A stretch of DNA of 64,000 bases from the NCBI RefSeq assembly GCF_900167975.1, contig NZ_FUZU01000004.1:62001-126000 (forward strand), given 5' to 3'. Below are positions 36,601 through 45,027 of the stretch, piece by piece. Within the stretch, counting starts at the first letter, position 1. Every line of letters begins with the position of its first letter. Source of the DNA: Ohtaekwangia koreensis (GTDB lineage: Bacteria; Bacteroidota; Bacteroidia; Cytophagales; Cyclobacteriaceae). The notes below the pieces were generated by a model. The model was given only the letters and a program-made list of their open reading frames with translations, was not told where the DNA came from and ran no database searches. The translations under genes were made by a program, and so were the position numbers.

Positions 36601-39600
36601 GCCGAAGTGACCACGCATCAACATTTTTTCCAGAGGATTCAGTGGGGAATCGATCCATATTGGGATCATCAGTTTTAGTATAATCTCCCTTGAAGTATGT
36701 CCACATATCGTAACAGTCCTTATTGTATGGAGGATTTTTAGTTTGCACTGCTTGTATGCGATTACCTATAAAGGGAAGATTGTCTGAGAAAATTTTCACC
36801 TCAGCACTTGCCTGATTTTTTCTGATAAATCCATAGTATACATTCTCACCTTGAGTGAGCTTGACAATGTCACCAACCTGAAAGGGCTCATATTGAAAAT
36901 TTGAGAGCGTACAGATTTTTGTACTAGCGTTTACTGCGGCAACCGTTCCATAGCCACTGGATGGATCCGTATAGTCATAAGCAAAATATATAGGTGGAAT
37001 TAATGATGCGCTGTTTTTACCTTTAAAAGAAACAGATTTTAATGTCAATTTTCCAAGCTTAGTTTGTGGCGTATTTGCAGGATGATAGTTATCACATCCC
37101 TCGCAATCATAGAGAGTTCCCAACTCATCAAAACTATTTGGCGTTTCTGGAGAAAGTGAATAATCATAACTCAGATCAATGGTGCGCAAAGCCTTACCTG
37201 TAGGAAAGGTTGTAGATTGTATATCATATACATCTAAAACATTCTCGCCATAATGCGTCGTCCATATTTTTTTCTCTGTAGATTTCAGCCAATCATACGA
37301 GAAGGTATCATTGTATTCCGAGTTTAAATTATTGTAGGACGCACTAGCTATATCTTCATTCTTAAATAACAATATAGAGTTCAATTTTAGTGTAGACACA
37401 GGAAGCAATGTATACTCTACTTTGTCATAGCTCGGAAGATTGGGATTGTTTCCTCCTATAGTTATGGTCCTTTTTGCCGGCGAGAACGATCCTTCATCAA
37501 CATAAGCTACACTTGGGCCAGTTACTGTTCTGACGCTAACATCCTCTTGTGGCGACTCTCCTTTGCCATCAGCACGAAGTTCCTTAACAAAGAATGCTGT
37601 ATGTGTGGCCGTCCTTATAGAATTCAGATAATAGAGCTCTTTCTTGCCCTTTGAGAAAGATTGAAAACGTGTATCAAGGTCGTCGTTAAAACCAAGGGCT
37701 GGGTTTCTCCACCGGTACTCGTCAGTCCACTTACCATATTGAAAGGATACCCAGTAACCCCAATCATATTCATTCATCATGCCATCAGCATCGCCATTGG
37801 GGCCACGGTCCACATAGTCAGGACCTGTAACACCCGTCAAGTACCAAGTATAGGCATACTTTCCATGCTGCTCTAAGTTGTTAAATGAAATCTTTTCCCG
37901 TGTATCCTTATTCTGTGAGTATATATATTCCTCACTCGAGTATGCAGGTAATGCGAAGTGGTAGCTTACGCCGCTTCCATTCGTAATAACAAATGCGCCA
38001 ACTTTGCCATCCGTTTTACTACGAACAAATCCAGGTGCATCGCACTCCAAAAATCCACGACCATGTGCGGAAGCGAGATTATCTATTATTTCATCATTGG
38101 TAAAATATTCTATATGTCGCGACCCGGGCACATATGGTAAACGCCTTTTTGCTCCAGGTACATTATTATAACCCTCCTGCCCGGTGATGACGCTTTGGTA
38201 TGGAAAAAGAAGTGGTATATTCTCCGTTTGTGCATACGTACTATTCATACGCCCCTCCCAATCTTGATAGTCTACTTCTGGTTGATTGGGATGTGTATAG
38301 TTTTGAAGCGTTTGATTAAGTAACACTTCAGGTGCTTCATTTAATACTCGGTTTGAAAAATCATTTACAAAGCGATATTGTACTCCGATTGAATGCTGAG
38401 GTATATAATAATTCAAAATCTCTTTTGTATTATTAGATTGTTTAACTACATCTTGAGATGAAAGGCTTACTGCATAATGGTAGGGTCTGAAGCTCCCACC
38501 CAATCCTTGAGCATTTACACTATATAGATCGTAATCGGCAAAACTACCCTCTAAATATTTTTGAACATTATTCTCGCTAGAGATACTGTTCCAACCCTCA
38601 AGGTGGTAGGTATCAAATACTTTTGTGGAAATTTCACCAGGATCTGATTCGGGAAAATACAAGCTTCCATAGTTGAGATAGTCTTCTCTTTGGCTTAACC
38701 AGTAACGTGTGTAATCCCTACCTAAGTGTATACTGAGCCAGTAAAACACCGGAATGTCGACAGCGAAATTCTTTGATCGTGTACTGACATCATCAGATTT
38801 CGAATTATTAAATGAAGATTGTATACCTGATATCCCTACCGTTGCGCTTTTTTCATCAGTAGAAATCGATGCACCCAAAGCATTCAAACCTGTATTAGTG
38901 GAGAGACCCGCGGACGCTCCAACTCGCATCTTCCCACTGGTATTTAAACTGGCCTGGGCGTTAAGCCCAGCATTCATCGATTGACTAACTGACATTCCAA
39001 TACCAACACCGATTCCTACACTTCCCGATATTTCTTGTCCATAGGGAGATACACCTATTTGAAAGTTTAGGGAAGCAGGTGTGTTTCCCAACTTCAGGCC
39101 AATACTTGCGTATCCACCTACTCCCCGTCCCCGGTATGTGTCGCTGGCAAATACTAAGCCCGAGCTAACGCTTGCGACGTTGGCTATTCCTATAGAAACA
39201 CCATACGTATTTATGGTCGTCTCGCCACCTTCCCAAAATACATGATTCATTGTCTGAGCACCACTGAAATCATCCGGCACTCCATTTACTATTCGATTGA
39301 TACTACCAGGATTAAGCGTAAATCCCAATCCAACCCAACTGGCGTCAACACCAGGCTGTATGCCTGCGTGGTAAGACAACGACAACGGATATCCTCCAGA
39401 CGGACCAGGAACCTCCAAAAGCGGCATATTATATACTAAATCGCCAGTTATTGTGTTCACCATATCTGTAGTATCAACGGGTTCGAAACTGGTGGCTTCC
39501 GGCGCCGTAGGGCCTGAAGTTAGCGCCCACGAAATCGTTGGCGAAACTACCGTGACAATGATTTCGAATAGAAAGAAGACGGCAACACCCTTTAGTAAAA

Positions 39601-39616
39601 ATTTGTTACGTATCAT
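33635..39616 (-). CDS. Giant YD-family/SpvB-like exported protein
   Basis: 1993 aa. An N-terminal hydrophobic segment (GVAVFFLFEIIVTVVSPTIS) is followed by the family opening TSGPTAPEATSFEPVDTTDM, VNTITGDLVYNMPLLEVPGP, LSLSYHAGIQPGVDASWVG and LGFTLNPGSINR. A Gly/Ser/Ala-rich segment (about 170-270) of short alternating strands follows. The remainder is a long beta-rich body with scattered YD-like units (VYNQWDELSYILNNNNIYTF, YDDVGRLTSTTTESF). The last 170 residues are a Cys-containing beta domain ending TSLNSGGGCGTIIED. No toxin domain is seen. In Tc toxins SpvB-like proteins form part of the hollow shell; the same role is likely here. It lies 36 nt after the lipoprotein gene and 16 nt before the next YD gene. 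Confidence 0.82.
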   Translation of the reverse strand: MIRNKFLLKGVAVFFLFEIIVTVVSPTISWALTSGPTAPEATSFEPVDTTDMVNTITGDLVYNMPLLEVPGPSGGYPLSLSYHAGIQPGVDASWVGLGFTLNPGSINRIVNGVPDDFSGAQTMNHVFWEGGETTINTYGVSIGIANVASVSSGLVFASDTYRGRGVGGYASIGLKLGNTPASLNFQIGVSPYGQEISGSVGIGVGIGMSVSQSMNAGLNAQASLNTSGKMRVGASAGLSTNTGLNALGASISTDEKSATVGISGIQSSFNNSKSDDVSTRSKNFAVDIPVFYWLSIHLGRDYTRYWLSQREDYLNYGSLYFPESDPGEISTKVFDTYHLEGWNSISSENNVQKYLEGSFADYDLYSVNAQGLGGSFRPYHYAVSLSSQDVVKQSNNTKEILNYYIPQHSIGVQYRFVNDFSNRVLNEAPEVLLNQTLQNYTHPNQPEVDYQDWEGRMNSTYAQTENIPLLFPYQSVITGQEGYNNVPGAKRRLPYVPGSRHIEYFTNDEIIDNLASAHGRGFLECDAPGFVRSKTDGKVGAFVITNGSGVSYHFALPAYSSEEYIYSQNKDTREKISFNNLEQHGKYAYTWYLTGVTGPDYVDRGPNGDADGMMNEYDWGYWVSFQYGKWTDEYRWRNPALGFNDDLDTRFQSFSKGKKELYYLNSIRTATHTAFFVKELRADGKGESPQEDVSVRTVTGPSVAYVDEGSFSPAKRTITIGGNNPNLPSYDKVEYTLLPVSTLKLNSILLFKNEDIASASYNNLNSEYNDTFSYDWLKSTEKKIWTTHYGENVLDVYDIQSTTFPTGKALRTIDLSYDYSLSPETPNSFDELGTLYDCEGCDNYHPANTPQTKLGKLTLKSVSFKGKNSASLIPPIYFAYDYTDPSSGYGTVAAVNASTKICTLSNFQYEPFQVGDIVKLTQGENVYYGFIRKNQASAEVKIFSDNLPFIGNRIQAVQTKNPPYNKDCYDMWTYFKGDYTKTDDPNMDRFPTESSGKNVDAWSLRRIETSTGASINIVYESDTYGKSILSENLTIPLHLSGNTTETTPPTVPGNATTVFLEASLDELAPVDFSKIYKVGDFVDLAGGGYGCNTVPGPPGTTGDQQQCGNYLINQAEVQQVSSKYIRMRFYIGYESFQAIHGCVINLKSRDIQWGGGLRVKSISLEDPTTNTRRSTVYEYEFDNKSSGVTSYEPLKINNISAYITNNATTDAYIKGYLLRPFIKMMTLARDVPAPAVYYSKVRVKEIFTNGDNASETIPGYSEFEFQTFDTGLIDMTSIAPTSTSANGTYRGQNYNSISKSKRVLRDFTSRIGALKSITLFDAHGERIAQTLNHYLHDEQTDLSFEGNSEQYGTLLNRYNNQGQIDEVFNHGRLVNFSSESNVLQGLVTKRETYPAVQTGATSINYKTGIRTTSIVKAFDFYSGVTTQSLTTDGYGNSFLTVSTPAYHVYPALGLKMFYQASQQSNKHMIEQSGANYVYKVNAADQTKSGLHSASVQTWSNAIPVISPENDQVYINQSQVWRKYASFNFIGQDYVALQNDGLYPVASVTEFTAWNRGQDTPAGWQKNGEVSLYDFYSHPLEATDVNKNYAATRMMSDHWRVIATAAPARYTEFAYTGAEDFANGNYSGSAIQKLDGTITNTYKHTGDKSLAIPANGASCQSNLKLESKRYDFKMHISFWLHASSVQPITWRYQLNTASSLGTPQSIPVDMTKAKRSGNWWLCEIDLPISKNTTDPTIDLTSKIINNGSQAIYIDDYRIHPAESSMVSYVYNQWDELSYILNNNNIYTFYEYDDVGRLTSTTTESFQRAYGNEGVVKLADIDYNYGKGKSYSVPITSNSSGNSGLIYPSGVLVAEQGTDVSFTIQEHCNSNNLLSISIDNKVLNLSQSETILFDGTKVIVSGNKITLVNVLTQHTVVAQFTNYTGGVVECHLAQSTTGPCYDGSYDYRFYNACGQLGDKIRVWNVSDIPPDLRPLAPSNCTSLNSGGGCGTIIED

Positions 39617-39652
39617 AATAGCGTTTAGTGCGGCTTTGTATATAGTAATGCT

Positions 39653-40255
39653 CTAATTATTAAAAGTCACTTCTGGTATATTTTCAAGTGCTGACATTTC
39701 AAATCGTAATTGTTGATTTCCAATTGCCAAGCCAAACTCATTTAAGTTGAACTGCAACCAGTCTTGACCATGAAGCTTACTCCGATCAAACACAAATAGT
39801 ATATCCGTGCTTGTATTCATACCATATGTTCGGTTAAGCATGAAATCAGCCACTTCCAAGGTATCACCTGCAGAAGTGCTCAGCGTAACATATTCATTCA
39901 TACGAAAAGATGTGATTTGAACAAGATTACTGTAATCAGTATCTGCAAGCTGATGCAGTGCTTCTCTCCCGTCATTAGATATACTCAATAAGAAGTATAA
40001 ATAGGGACTATATTTTGATCGAATTTTGTCAACGCTTACCGTATTCGCTTGTTTATTAACAAGCTCCCTGTACACCCATATATCTGTTGGTTGATACATC
40101 ACTTGCAGTGATATATTTCCAATGCTAGCGTTTTTTATTAACCCGTTGTCTTCGTCAGTAACAAATTCGGAAAGATTCTCGGGCGATAACTTGCTCGAAT
40201 AACATCCGAGCAGTATCGAGAATAAAAGCAGAATAAAACAGGCAGTTAATTTCAT
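39653..40255 (-). CDS. Lipoprotein in the YD operon
   Basis: 200 aa from ATG 40253-40255, overlapping the OmpH-like gene by 4 nt (ATGA). Signal peptide with lipobox: CFILLLFSILLGC, with acylation expected at Cys18. The mature part is soluble and beta-rich (GNISLQVMYQPTDIWVYREL, YLYFLLSISNDGREALHQLA, WLQFNLNEFGLAIGNQQLRF). No domain is recognised. Its place between a periplasmic chaperone and the first giant YD protein suggests a membrane-bound export or assembly factor. Confidence 0.7.
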   Translation of the reverse strand: MKLTACFILLLFSILLGCYSSKLSPENLSEFVTDEDNGLIKNASIGNISLQVMYQPTDIWVYRELVNKQANTVSVDKIRSKYSPYLYFLLSISNDGREALHQLADTDYSNLVQITSFRMNEYVTLSTSAGDTLEVADFMLNRTYGMNTSTDILFVFDRSKLHGQDWLQFNLNEFGLAIGNQQLRFEMSALENIPEVTFNN

Positions 40256-40797
40256 TGTTTCTCATTATTATATTGCCCGTTTAATCCTGCCAGAACATCC
40301 TCTGTTATATCAAGAGATTCATCTGCGAAAGCAAGATTTCCATATTCTGTTGCGGCTAGAATAATCTTAAAGTTCTTTTCTGTCCCGTATTTTTTTAGGT
40401 AGGCATTTATTTGAATAACAACTTCGCTTGTCAGTTTAGCATCCTCTTGTTGTGCCTGTAAATTCAATGCATTTTGATAATCTGCAAACTGCTTTTGCTT
40501 GTTTCGAATCAGTTCTTCACTTAAAGAACGTTCTTTCTTAGTCATCGTTTTACTCTCGCGCTCATAGCGTGATATCAAATTTTGTACTTCTATAGAGAGA
40601 GTATCAACGTTGGCTTTCCACGCTGTTACTTTCGTTTGATAGGCGGCCCTGGCTGCCTTCATCCCTTTATAATTATTTAGAAGTTTCGAAGAATCAACGT
40701 AAGCAACCTTGGAGTCTCTTGTATAAATTACGGCTGAAATAGAAATGATAGCTAATAGGTTTAGGATACCTATTATTAATAGGATACGTTGAAGCAT
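40252..40797 (-). CDS. OmpH/Skp-like periplasmic chaperone, first gene of the YD operon
   Basis: 181 aa from ATG 40795-40797 (the frame reaches 40824). One N-terminal helix (LLIIGILNLLAIISISAVIY) acts as signal or anchor. Then comes the Skp/OmpH opening VAYVDSSKLLNNYKGMKAAR and a long coiled coil (VEVQ.. to QQEDAKLTSEVVIQ) rich in Lys, Glu and Gln. The C-terminal beta part has KNFKIILAATEYGNLAFADE. Skp-type trimers hold unfolded outer-membrane and secreted proteins in the periplasm. A copy heading an operon of giant exported YD proteins is probably a dedicated chaperone. It is coupled to the lipoprotein gene by a 4-nt overlap. Confidence 0.82.
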   Translation of the reverse strand: MLQRILLIIGILNLLAIISISAVIYTRDSKVAYVDSSKLLNNYKGMKAARAAYQTKVTAWKANVDTLSIEVQNLISRYERESKTMTKKERSLSEELIRNKQKQFADYQNALNLQAQQEDAKLTSEVVIQINAYLKKYGTEKNFKIILAATEYGNLAFADESLDITEDVLAGLNGQYNNEKQ

Positions 40798-41321
40798 ACA
40801 GGCACAGTAGGTTAAAGATAACAAAGACTACATCTAGCGCAGGCACTTAAAAAGCTGTCCAAACAATTTCCGTCAAACAACTTGCCTGGCCTAAAACTAA
40901 ATTCTAATCTTTACGCTAATTTATACAGTCACTAAATATGTTGCAACAGAAATATAAATTTTATTACCACATATTACGTTACCTTGCTTTACATTCGTGT
41001 GCGCCACACTCAATAAATATGTAATCCCAAAAAATTGTATTTCCATTACTTCAGCCTACCAGCAAAAGTGCTCCGGGCGTAGGCAAATTCGTAGTTACTA
41101 TTATCGCTTCTCTATCTTTTAGCATATACCGTCCCGAATTTTAATCTGCAACTGCATATGCGACAGCTGCTTGCTCAAATCAATCTTTTATGAAGCTCCG
41201 CAAAACTATATATTATCGAGTATATGTTGAGATAGAATACGAGGACGTTTTACAATAGCATTCGTTTCAAACTAAAAGACAGATGTTTGTTAGCGACGTC
41301 CCCTTTTCGCTCGCGAATTAT

Positions 41322-41525
41322 TTACTGTATTGGCTCAATCCAGTGTGCCCAATAACTGACCGTATCAAGATTTAACGAGTCATCGATCTTTATCACCTTA
41401 TAGCGAAAACACGCCTTCGAGCCGCGTATAATGTGTATTGGCGATCTTGAAGTGAATCGATAAGAATATACTTCACTTAATTGGCGATTTGCTATAGCCT
41501 GATCACGTAAGGCTATTATTTGATA
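41322..41525 (-). pseudogene. Start-less C-terminal gene fragment
   Basis: A 67-codon open frame between TAG 41526-41528 and TAA 41322-41324. It encodes QIIALRDQAIANRQLSEVYS, then HIIRGSKACFRYKVIKIDDS and VSYWAHWIEPIQ at the end. Composition is typical for a protein and unlike the surrounding AT-rich spacer, but no start codon is available. I read it as the 3' end of a deleted gene. Family unknown. Confidence 0.4.
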
Positions 41526-41675
41526 CTATTTAAACATCACCAATGATTTTTTAAATATAGTCTTTCCGACTACCCATAGGCTTAACATTCAAATAAGAGA
41601 ATCGACACAACGGTTCTTTTCTTCTGTGTTCTAAAAATATATCATCGTATTAAATAAAGTATCTTCACGCAATTG

Positions 41676-41807
41676 TCAGGACGATATATAAGGATTACTC
41701 ACCAATAGCAGGTACATAATATAACCTAGAGATATAATTATCCCGATAGTACCAATAACTATAATTGCTCTTTGTTCAAAATCTAAATTCTTCCAGGACT
41801 TTTTCAT
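41676..41807 (-). CDS. Possible 43-aa single-pass membrane protein
   Basis: ATG 41805-41807 to TGA 41676-41678. A charged N-terminus (MKKSWKNLDFEQRA) is followed by one strongly hydrophobic helix (IIVIGTIGIIISLGYIMYLL) and a short polar tail. The composition is that of a small inner-membrane protein. No homologue is known to me; the position upstream of the YD operon gives no further hint. Confidence 0.4.
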   Translation of the reverse strand: MKKSWKNLDFEQRAIIVIGTIGIIISLGYIMYLLLVSNPYISS

Positions 41808-42220
41808 CTATTTTTTAAAGGGTTGATACTCGTACACTTTCACTTCGTATACCTAGAGCCTACAATGCACAACATTTGTAGATTCAATTTGTAGTCTTCT
41901 CGAAGCGTTAGAATTTTCCCTTAAATGTATTTCAGCATTTATTATTCAGAGCAAATAGATCTACATCTGCGCAACCTACGACTCTCTTGAGAAGCCCACT
42001 AAACTTCTTTATTTCAGCAACTTCAGGCCGCCCCTACTTGGCTTCCAATTATAGTTGGTAACTTTCTTACCGAGAGATATTCTAGATGTTTACTGCATCA
42101 AATCCCGCTTCACCAGCACCTCACTTATTTTCAACATATTCACATGTTCAATGATTTCTTTGACCTGAAAGTAGAAAATTTTTAAGCAATCCTGAACGGC
42201 AATTGCTCTTGTAAAAAACA

Positions 42221-42619
42221 TCAACCAGATGTACCAAGAATTTCATCATACTCCAAAGAAGGATTATTGATTCTACTTTCTGATACCCATCTATTCTTAC
42301 CTATTCTATAGCTTCCCGCAACTATATAATAACAACCCTCATCCGTCTGAAGTTGAAATGTCTTAAAGCCAAGTTTTAAACTATAGAATTGAAGCCTTAA
42401 TGGTATGACATCCCCAAGCAATTCGCATATCTTAAGAGAAGTGAATTTATACGGAACATCCAAGTATTCTACTGCAGTAAATTCAATATCAATATTATAG
42501 TCGGTTTCGCTACTATACCCATCCAAATCTTCAAACAACATAGGGCTTCGAAGTATCAAAAAGCTATGACTCACAGTGTAAGCCCATAACTTAAATGTTC
42601 TATGCGAAAATTCATTCAT
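42221..42619 (-). CDS. Orphan immunity-like protein, unknown family
   Basis: 132 aa, cytosolic, starting at ATG 42617-42619. Visible segments are HRTFKLWAYTVSHSFLILRS, YNIDIEFTAVEYLDVPYKF and FQLQTDEGCYYIVAGSYRIG. I recall short proteins with the same W.Y.VSH..L.LRS and NIDI.F..V pattern scattered among toxin/immunity loci, but no defined function. It is one of several small, AT-rich, unrelated genes on the minus strand here, which fits a bank of acquired immunity genes. Confidence 0.55.
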   Translation of the reverse strand: MNEFSHRTFKLWAYTVSHSFLILRSPMLFEDLDGYSSETDYNIDIEFTAVEYLDVPYKFTSLKICELLGDVIPLRLQFYSLKLGFKTFQLQTDEGCYYIVAGSYRIGKNRWVSESRINNPSLEYDEILGTSG

Positions 42620-42657
42620 AAATCTAAATAGGTTTGAACCAACCTGATAGGCCGTAT

Positions 42658-42932
42658 CTACACATCTCCACCAAGGTCGGTATTTTTTTCCCTTAATCGA
42701 TTCACCTCATCAAGAAGCATTCCTATATCTTGCTTTGCGTGTCCAATAAAATCAATATCTGCATTCGTCGCTCCAATAATCTCTATATCATCACCTCGTG
42801 AATCTGTAGCATTGTCATAATAAAACTCGATCCGCTAGTAAAATCTCTTTCTTCGATGTAAGGAATCCAGGCACATTTAGAGGTCTTTGCTAACCTTGCT
42901 CTTATCGCATCTAAATATTTTATTTCAATCAT
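42658..42932 (-). pseudogene. Small conserved-type gene broken by a frameshift
   Basis: The first part from ATG 42930-42932 encodes MIEIKYLDAIRARLAK, WIPYIEERDFTSGSSFIMT and then runs into TAG. From about 42810 a different frame continues the family pattern: DSRGDDIEIIGATNADIDFI, GHAKQDIGMLLDEVNRLRE, to TAG 42658-42660. The joined order (P/AW..Y.E.RD..SGS.FI.T..DDIE..GAT.AD..FI..A.QDI..LL.E...L) is a pattern I know from intact small bacterial proteins of about 110-140 aa. So one base has been lost near 42811-42815, or there is a sequencing error. Function unknown. Confidence 0.7.
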
Positions 42933-43023
42933 TATGTTTTTTCGCTGGGTAGTAATAACCAAGTTAAAAATTGCTCTATCTACGTCCTTGTCGGTCTTCA
43001 AGACATGTACTAATCGAGCTATT

Positions 43024-43512
43024 TTATTTATCGCAAATTGTTTGACAATAGGATTTCGATGACGGAATACCTTTTGGAAAAAGATCTTCTACACGAGATT
43101 TTGCAAAATCCTTATTTAGCTCGTATGAACGAAGCAGGCAGTATAACCTAATATCTCGAGTAGCTGCATCTAGTTCATCAATTGACCTAATGCTATCGGA
43201 ATCTATGTCTCCCATTATTAAGTATAAATGAAAGTATGCTTCGGCACTTTTATACTTTGTAGCCATAACAAATGCATAATAGAAGATGGTCTCACGCTGC
43301 TCGTTGAGGAAATAGTGAGCCGCGACTCTATTGTAGGCACGCTCATCTCCATTTTTAATTGCTCTTTCTAGCAATTGATCGATCTCCTCCTGGCTAGGTC
43401 CGCTTGAACTCGGAGAGACTACTTCTCCGTCAATATCATTGCTTGGAACACGTTCTTGTTTACAGGACAACTGACAGAATACAATTATTAAGATTAAAAT
43501 ATAATGCTTCAT
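43024..43512 (-). CDS. Small lipoprotein
   Basis: 162 aa from ATG 43512. The signal peptide with lipobox YILILIIVFCQLSC places the acylated Cys at residue 17. A Ser/Pro-rich linker is followed by a helical body with EEIDQLLERAIKNGDERAYN and AYFHLYLIMGDIDSDSIR, similar to TPR/Sel1-like helices. No enzyme motif. It belongs to the row of small minus-strand genes between the YD operon and the integrase; an immunity-like role at the membrane is possible but unproved. Confidence 0.55.
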   Translation of the reverse strand: MKHYILILIIVFCQLSCKQERVPSNDIDGEVVSPSSSGPSQEEIDQLLERAIKNGDERAYNRVAAHYFLNEQRETIFYYAFVMATKYKSAEAYFHLYLIMGDIDSDSIRSIDELDAATRDIRLYCLLRSYELNKDFAKSRVEDLFPKGIPSSKSYCQTICDK

Positions 43513-43677
43513 CTCTCTTTGGCTTTACGACAGTACGATATACAAACTAATAGTTGAATCATCGCTGCCTGCACGTATATATTTAGTTAACAACAGCTTT
43601 GTATTTAGTAATATGCTAAAAATGGCATCAAAGGGTTGCTTGGTCTACGTTTTAAAGTAAACCTTGTTATTCCTTCA

Positions 43678-44205
43678 TCACCCTATAGGGATTTTCAATC
43701 CTAACATATTCATTTTTAAAAGCGCCTCTGCATTTCCTTTTGCATCGTTAACAGGATTATGATCATGTTTGGTTTGTCTGAATAACTTTTTCCATTCATG
43801 ATTGAGGCCCGTGTTCATCTTCATTCCACAGTATAGATCTCCTATTCTTCTTCCGCTAAAACCAAAAGGATTTTCATTTAAATAGAAATGGAAATAGTAA
43901 TTGATCCATTGCCAGTCAAATGCAAGGTTATCACTTACGAAAACCGGTCTTCCGCTTGAGGTAGCAGAAAGCCAGGCATGAAACCTTGCCATTTCAGCTT
44001 CAGGTTCTTTAAAGGACAGATGCTGTTCTCGGGTAAGACCACTTACTGCGAGAGCCTCCGGAATCCACTCTTCAGATATAGGCTTCACTTGTCCATAGAA
44101 GGTTTTACTTAGTGTGCCGTCAAGAACAACGGCTCCAAAACTTACCATCGAATATTTATGAGGTATCGGTCCATCCGCCTCTACATCAACAACTATATAA
44201 CTCAT
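43678..44205 (-). CDS. DEDDh 3'-5' exonuclease
   Basis: 175 aa from ATG 44205. The three exonuclease motifs of the DnaQ/RNase T superfamily are present: Exo I VVDVEADGP (Asp7, Glu9), Exo II DNLAFDWQW (Asp in the middle), and Exo III HNPVNDAKGNAEALL, with the His and Asp spaced as in DEDDh enzymes. Length fits a stand-alone exonuclease domain. It should remove 3' nucleotides from DNA or RNA using two metal ions. It is not next to DNA polymerase genes; it lies among immunity-like genes, so a role in the accessory locus is likely but unknown. Confidence 0.8.
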   Translation of the reverse strand: MSYIVVDVEADGPIPHKYSMVSFGAVVLDGTLSKTFYGQVKPISEEWIPEALAVSGLTREQHLSFKEPEAEMARFHAWLSATSSGRPVFVSDNLAFDWQWINYYFHFYLNENPFGFSGRRIGDLYCGMKMNTGLNHEWKKLFRQTKHDHNPVNDAKGNAEALLKMNMLGLKIPIG

Positions 44206-44311
44206 AATACTATACTTATTTTTTTGCCATCCTCAAAATTACAATTAGGTTATGATCAATGCGATTATCATAACAGCAACAGTAGAGCTGTACCTTATTG
44301 TAATCTGAATG

Positions 44312-44869
44312 TCATCTCCAAAAATTCCACCATTTTTTTGTTACCTCCAAAGGATTGAACTCCAGTTTATCACTAGGGCGATAATCGTTGAGTCTAAATC
44401 CAGGATTCTCAAACTCCTGCTTTTCAATCTCCTCAAGAAGAATCTCGCAGTCCCTTTTAAGTTCTATTAATAAAGCTTCTAAATTATTTCCACAATATTC
44501 TGTGTCTTCAATCCTATATATGTAGTATCCGATGTAGCATAAAAAGGTATATCCATCATATCCTATACAATAAAAATCATTTAATACGCGATCCCTATTA
44601 CCTCCATTGGCAATTAGATCACGGAGATTTGACTTGACTTTCCATAGCAAGAATTCGTCTTCACCAAAGTATTTAAAGATTGCTTTTTTGAGTTGATACT
44701 TTGCATCTCGCTGGTTATAGTTCACAGTATATGCCTCAAGCACGACACTTTCATTCATCAGGCTTTGTAGCTCTTCTGAACTATAAAGCCATCTTTCAAA
44801 ATCTTCTAAAGCCATTTGATCCTCCAGTACTTTAAAAACATTCTCTTTCAAATCCTTCAATACATTCAT
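44312..44869 (-). CDS. Putative immunity-type protein, unknown family
   Basis: 185 aa, cytosolic, starting at ATG 44869. An acidic helical N-terminus (LKENVFKVLEDQMALEDFER, WLYSSEELQSLM) precedes VVLEAYTVNYNQRDAKYQL and a C-terminal acidic helix (LLIELKRDCEILLEEIEKQE). The FE.WLY....L opening followed by a mixed alpha/beta body is a pattern I associate with short immunity proteins of Rhs loci, but I cannot name the family. No toxin gene is adjacent, so it would be an orphan. Confidence 0.55.
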   Translation of the reverse strand: MNVLKDLKENVFKVLEDQMALEDFERWLYSSEELQSLMNESVVLEAYTVNYNQRDAKYQLKKAIFKYFGEDEFLLWKVKSNLRDLIANGGNRDRVLNDFYCIGYDGYTFLCYIGYYIYRIEDTEYCGNNLEALLIELKRDCEILLEEIEKQEFENPGFRLNDYRPSDKLEFNPLEVTKKWWNFWR

Positions 44870-45027
44870 AAGCTATGTTAACGGTACAAAGAATAAGCGC
44901 AACTGTGCAATCTTTTTGCGCAGTTGATAATTTTTTACTTTTCTTTTTAAAAAGCTTAAGCCGCTATAAGGAATTGATAATTATTTAAAATAATCACACC
45001 GTTTCGAACCCATTGCGTATACTAGTC

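Larger units (their letters stand above)
40825..42220. other. AT-rich spacer upstream of the YD operon
   Basis: About 1.4 kb. It should hold the promoter of the YD operon, but no convincing TTTG/TAnnTTTG pair was found. It contains a gene fragment (41322-41525) and a possible 43-aa membrane protein (41676-41807), listed separately. I see nothing else supported. Confidence 0.5.
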
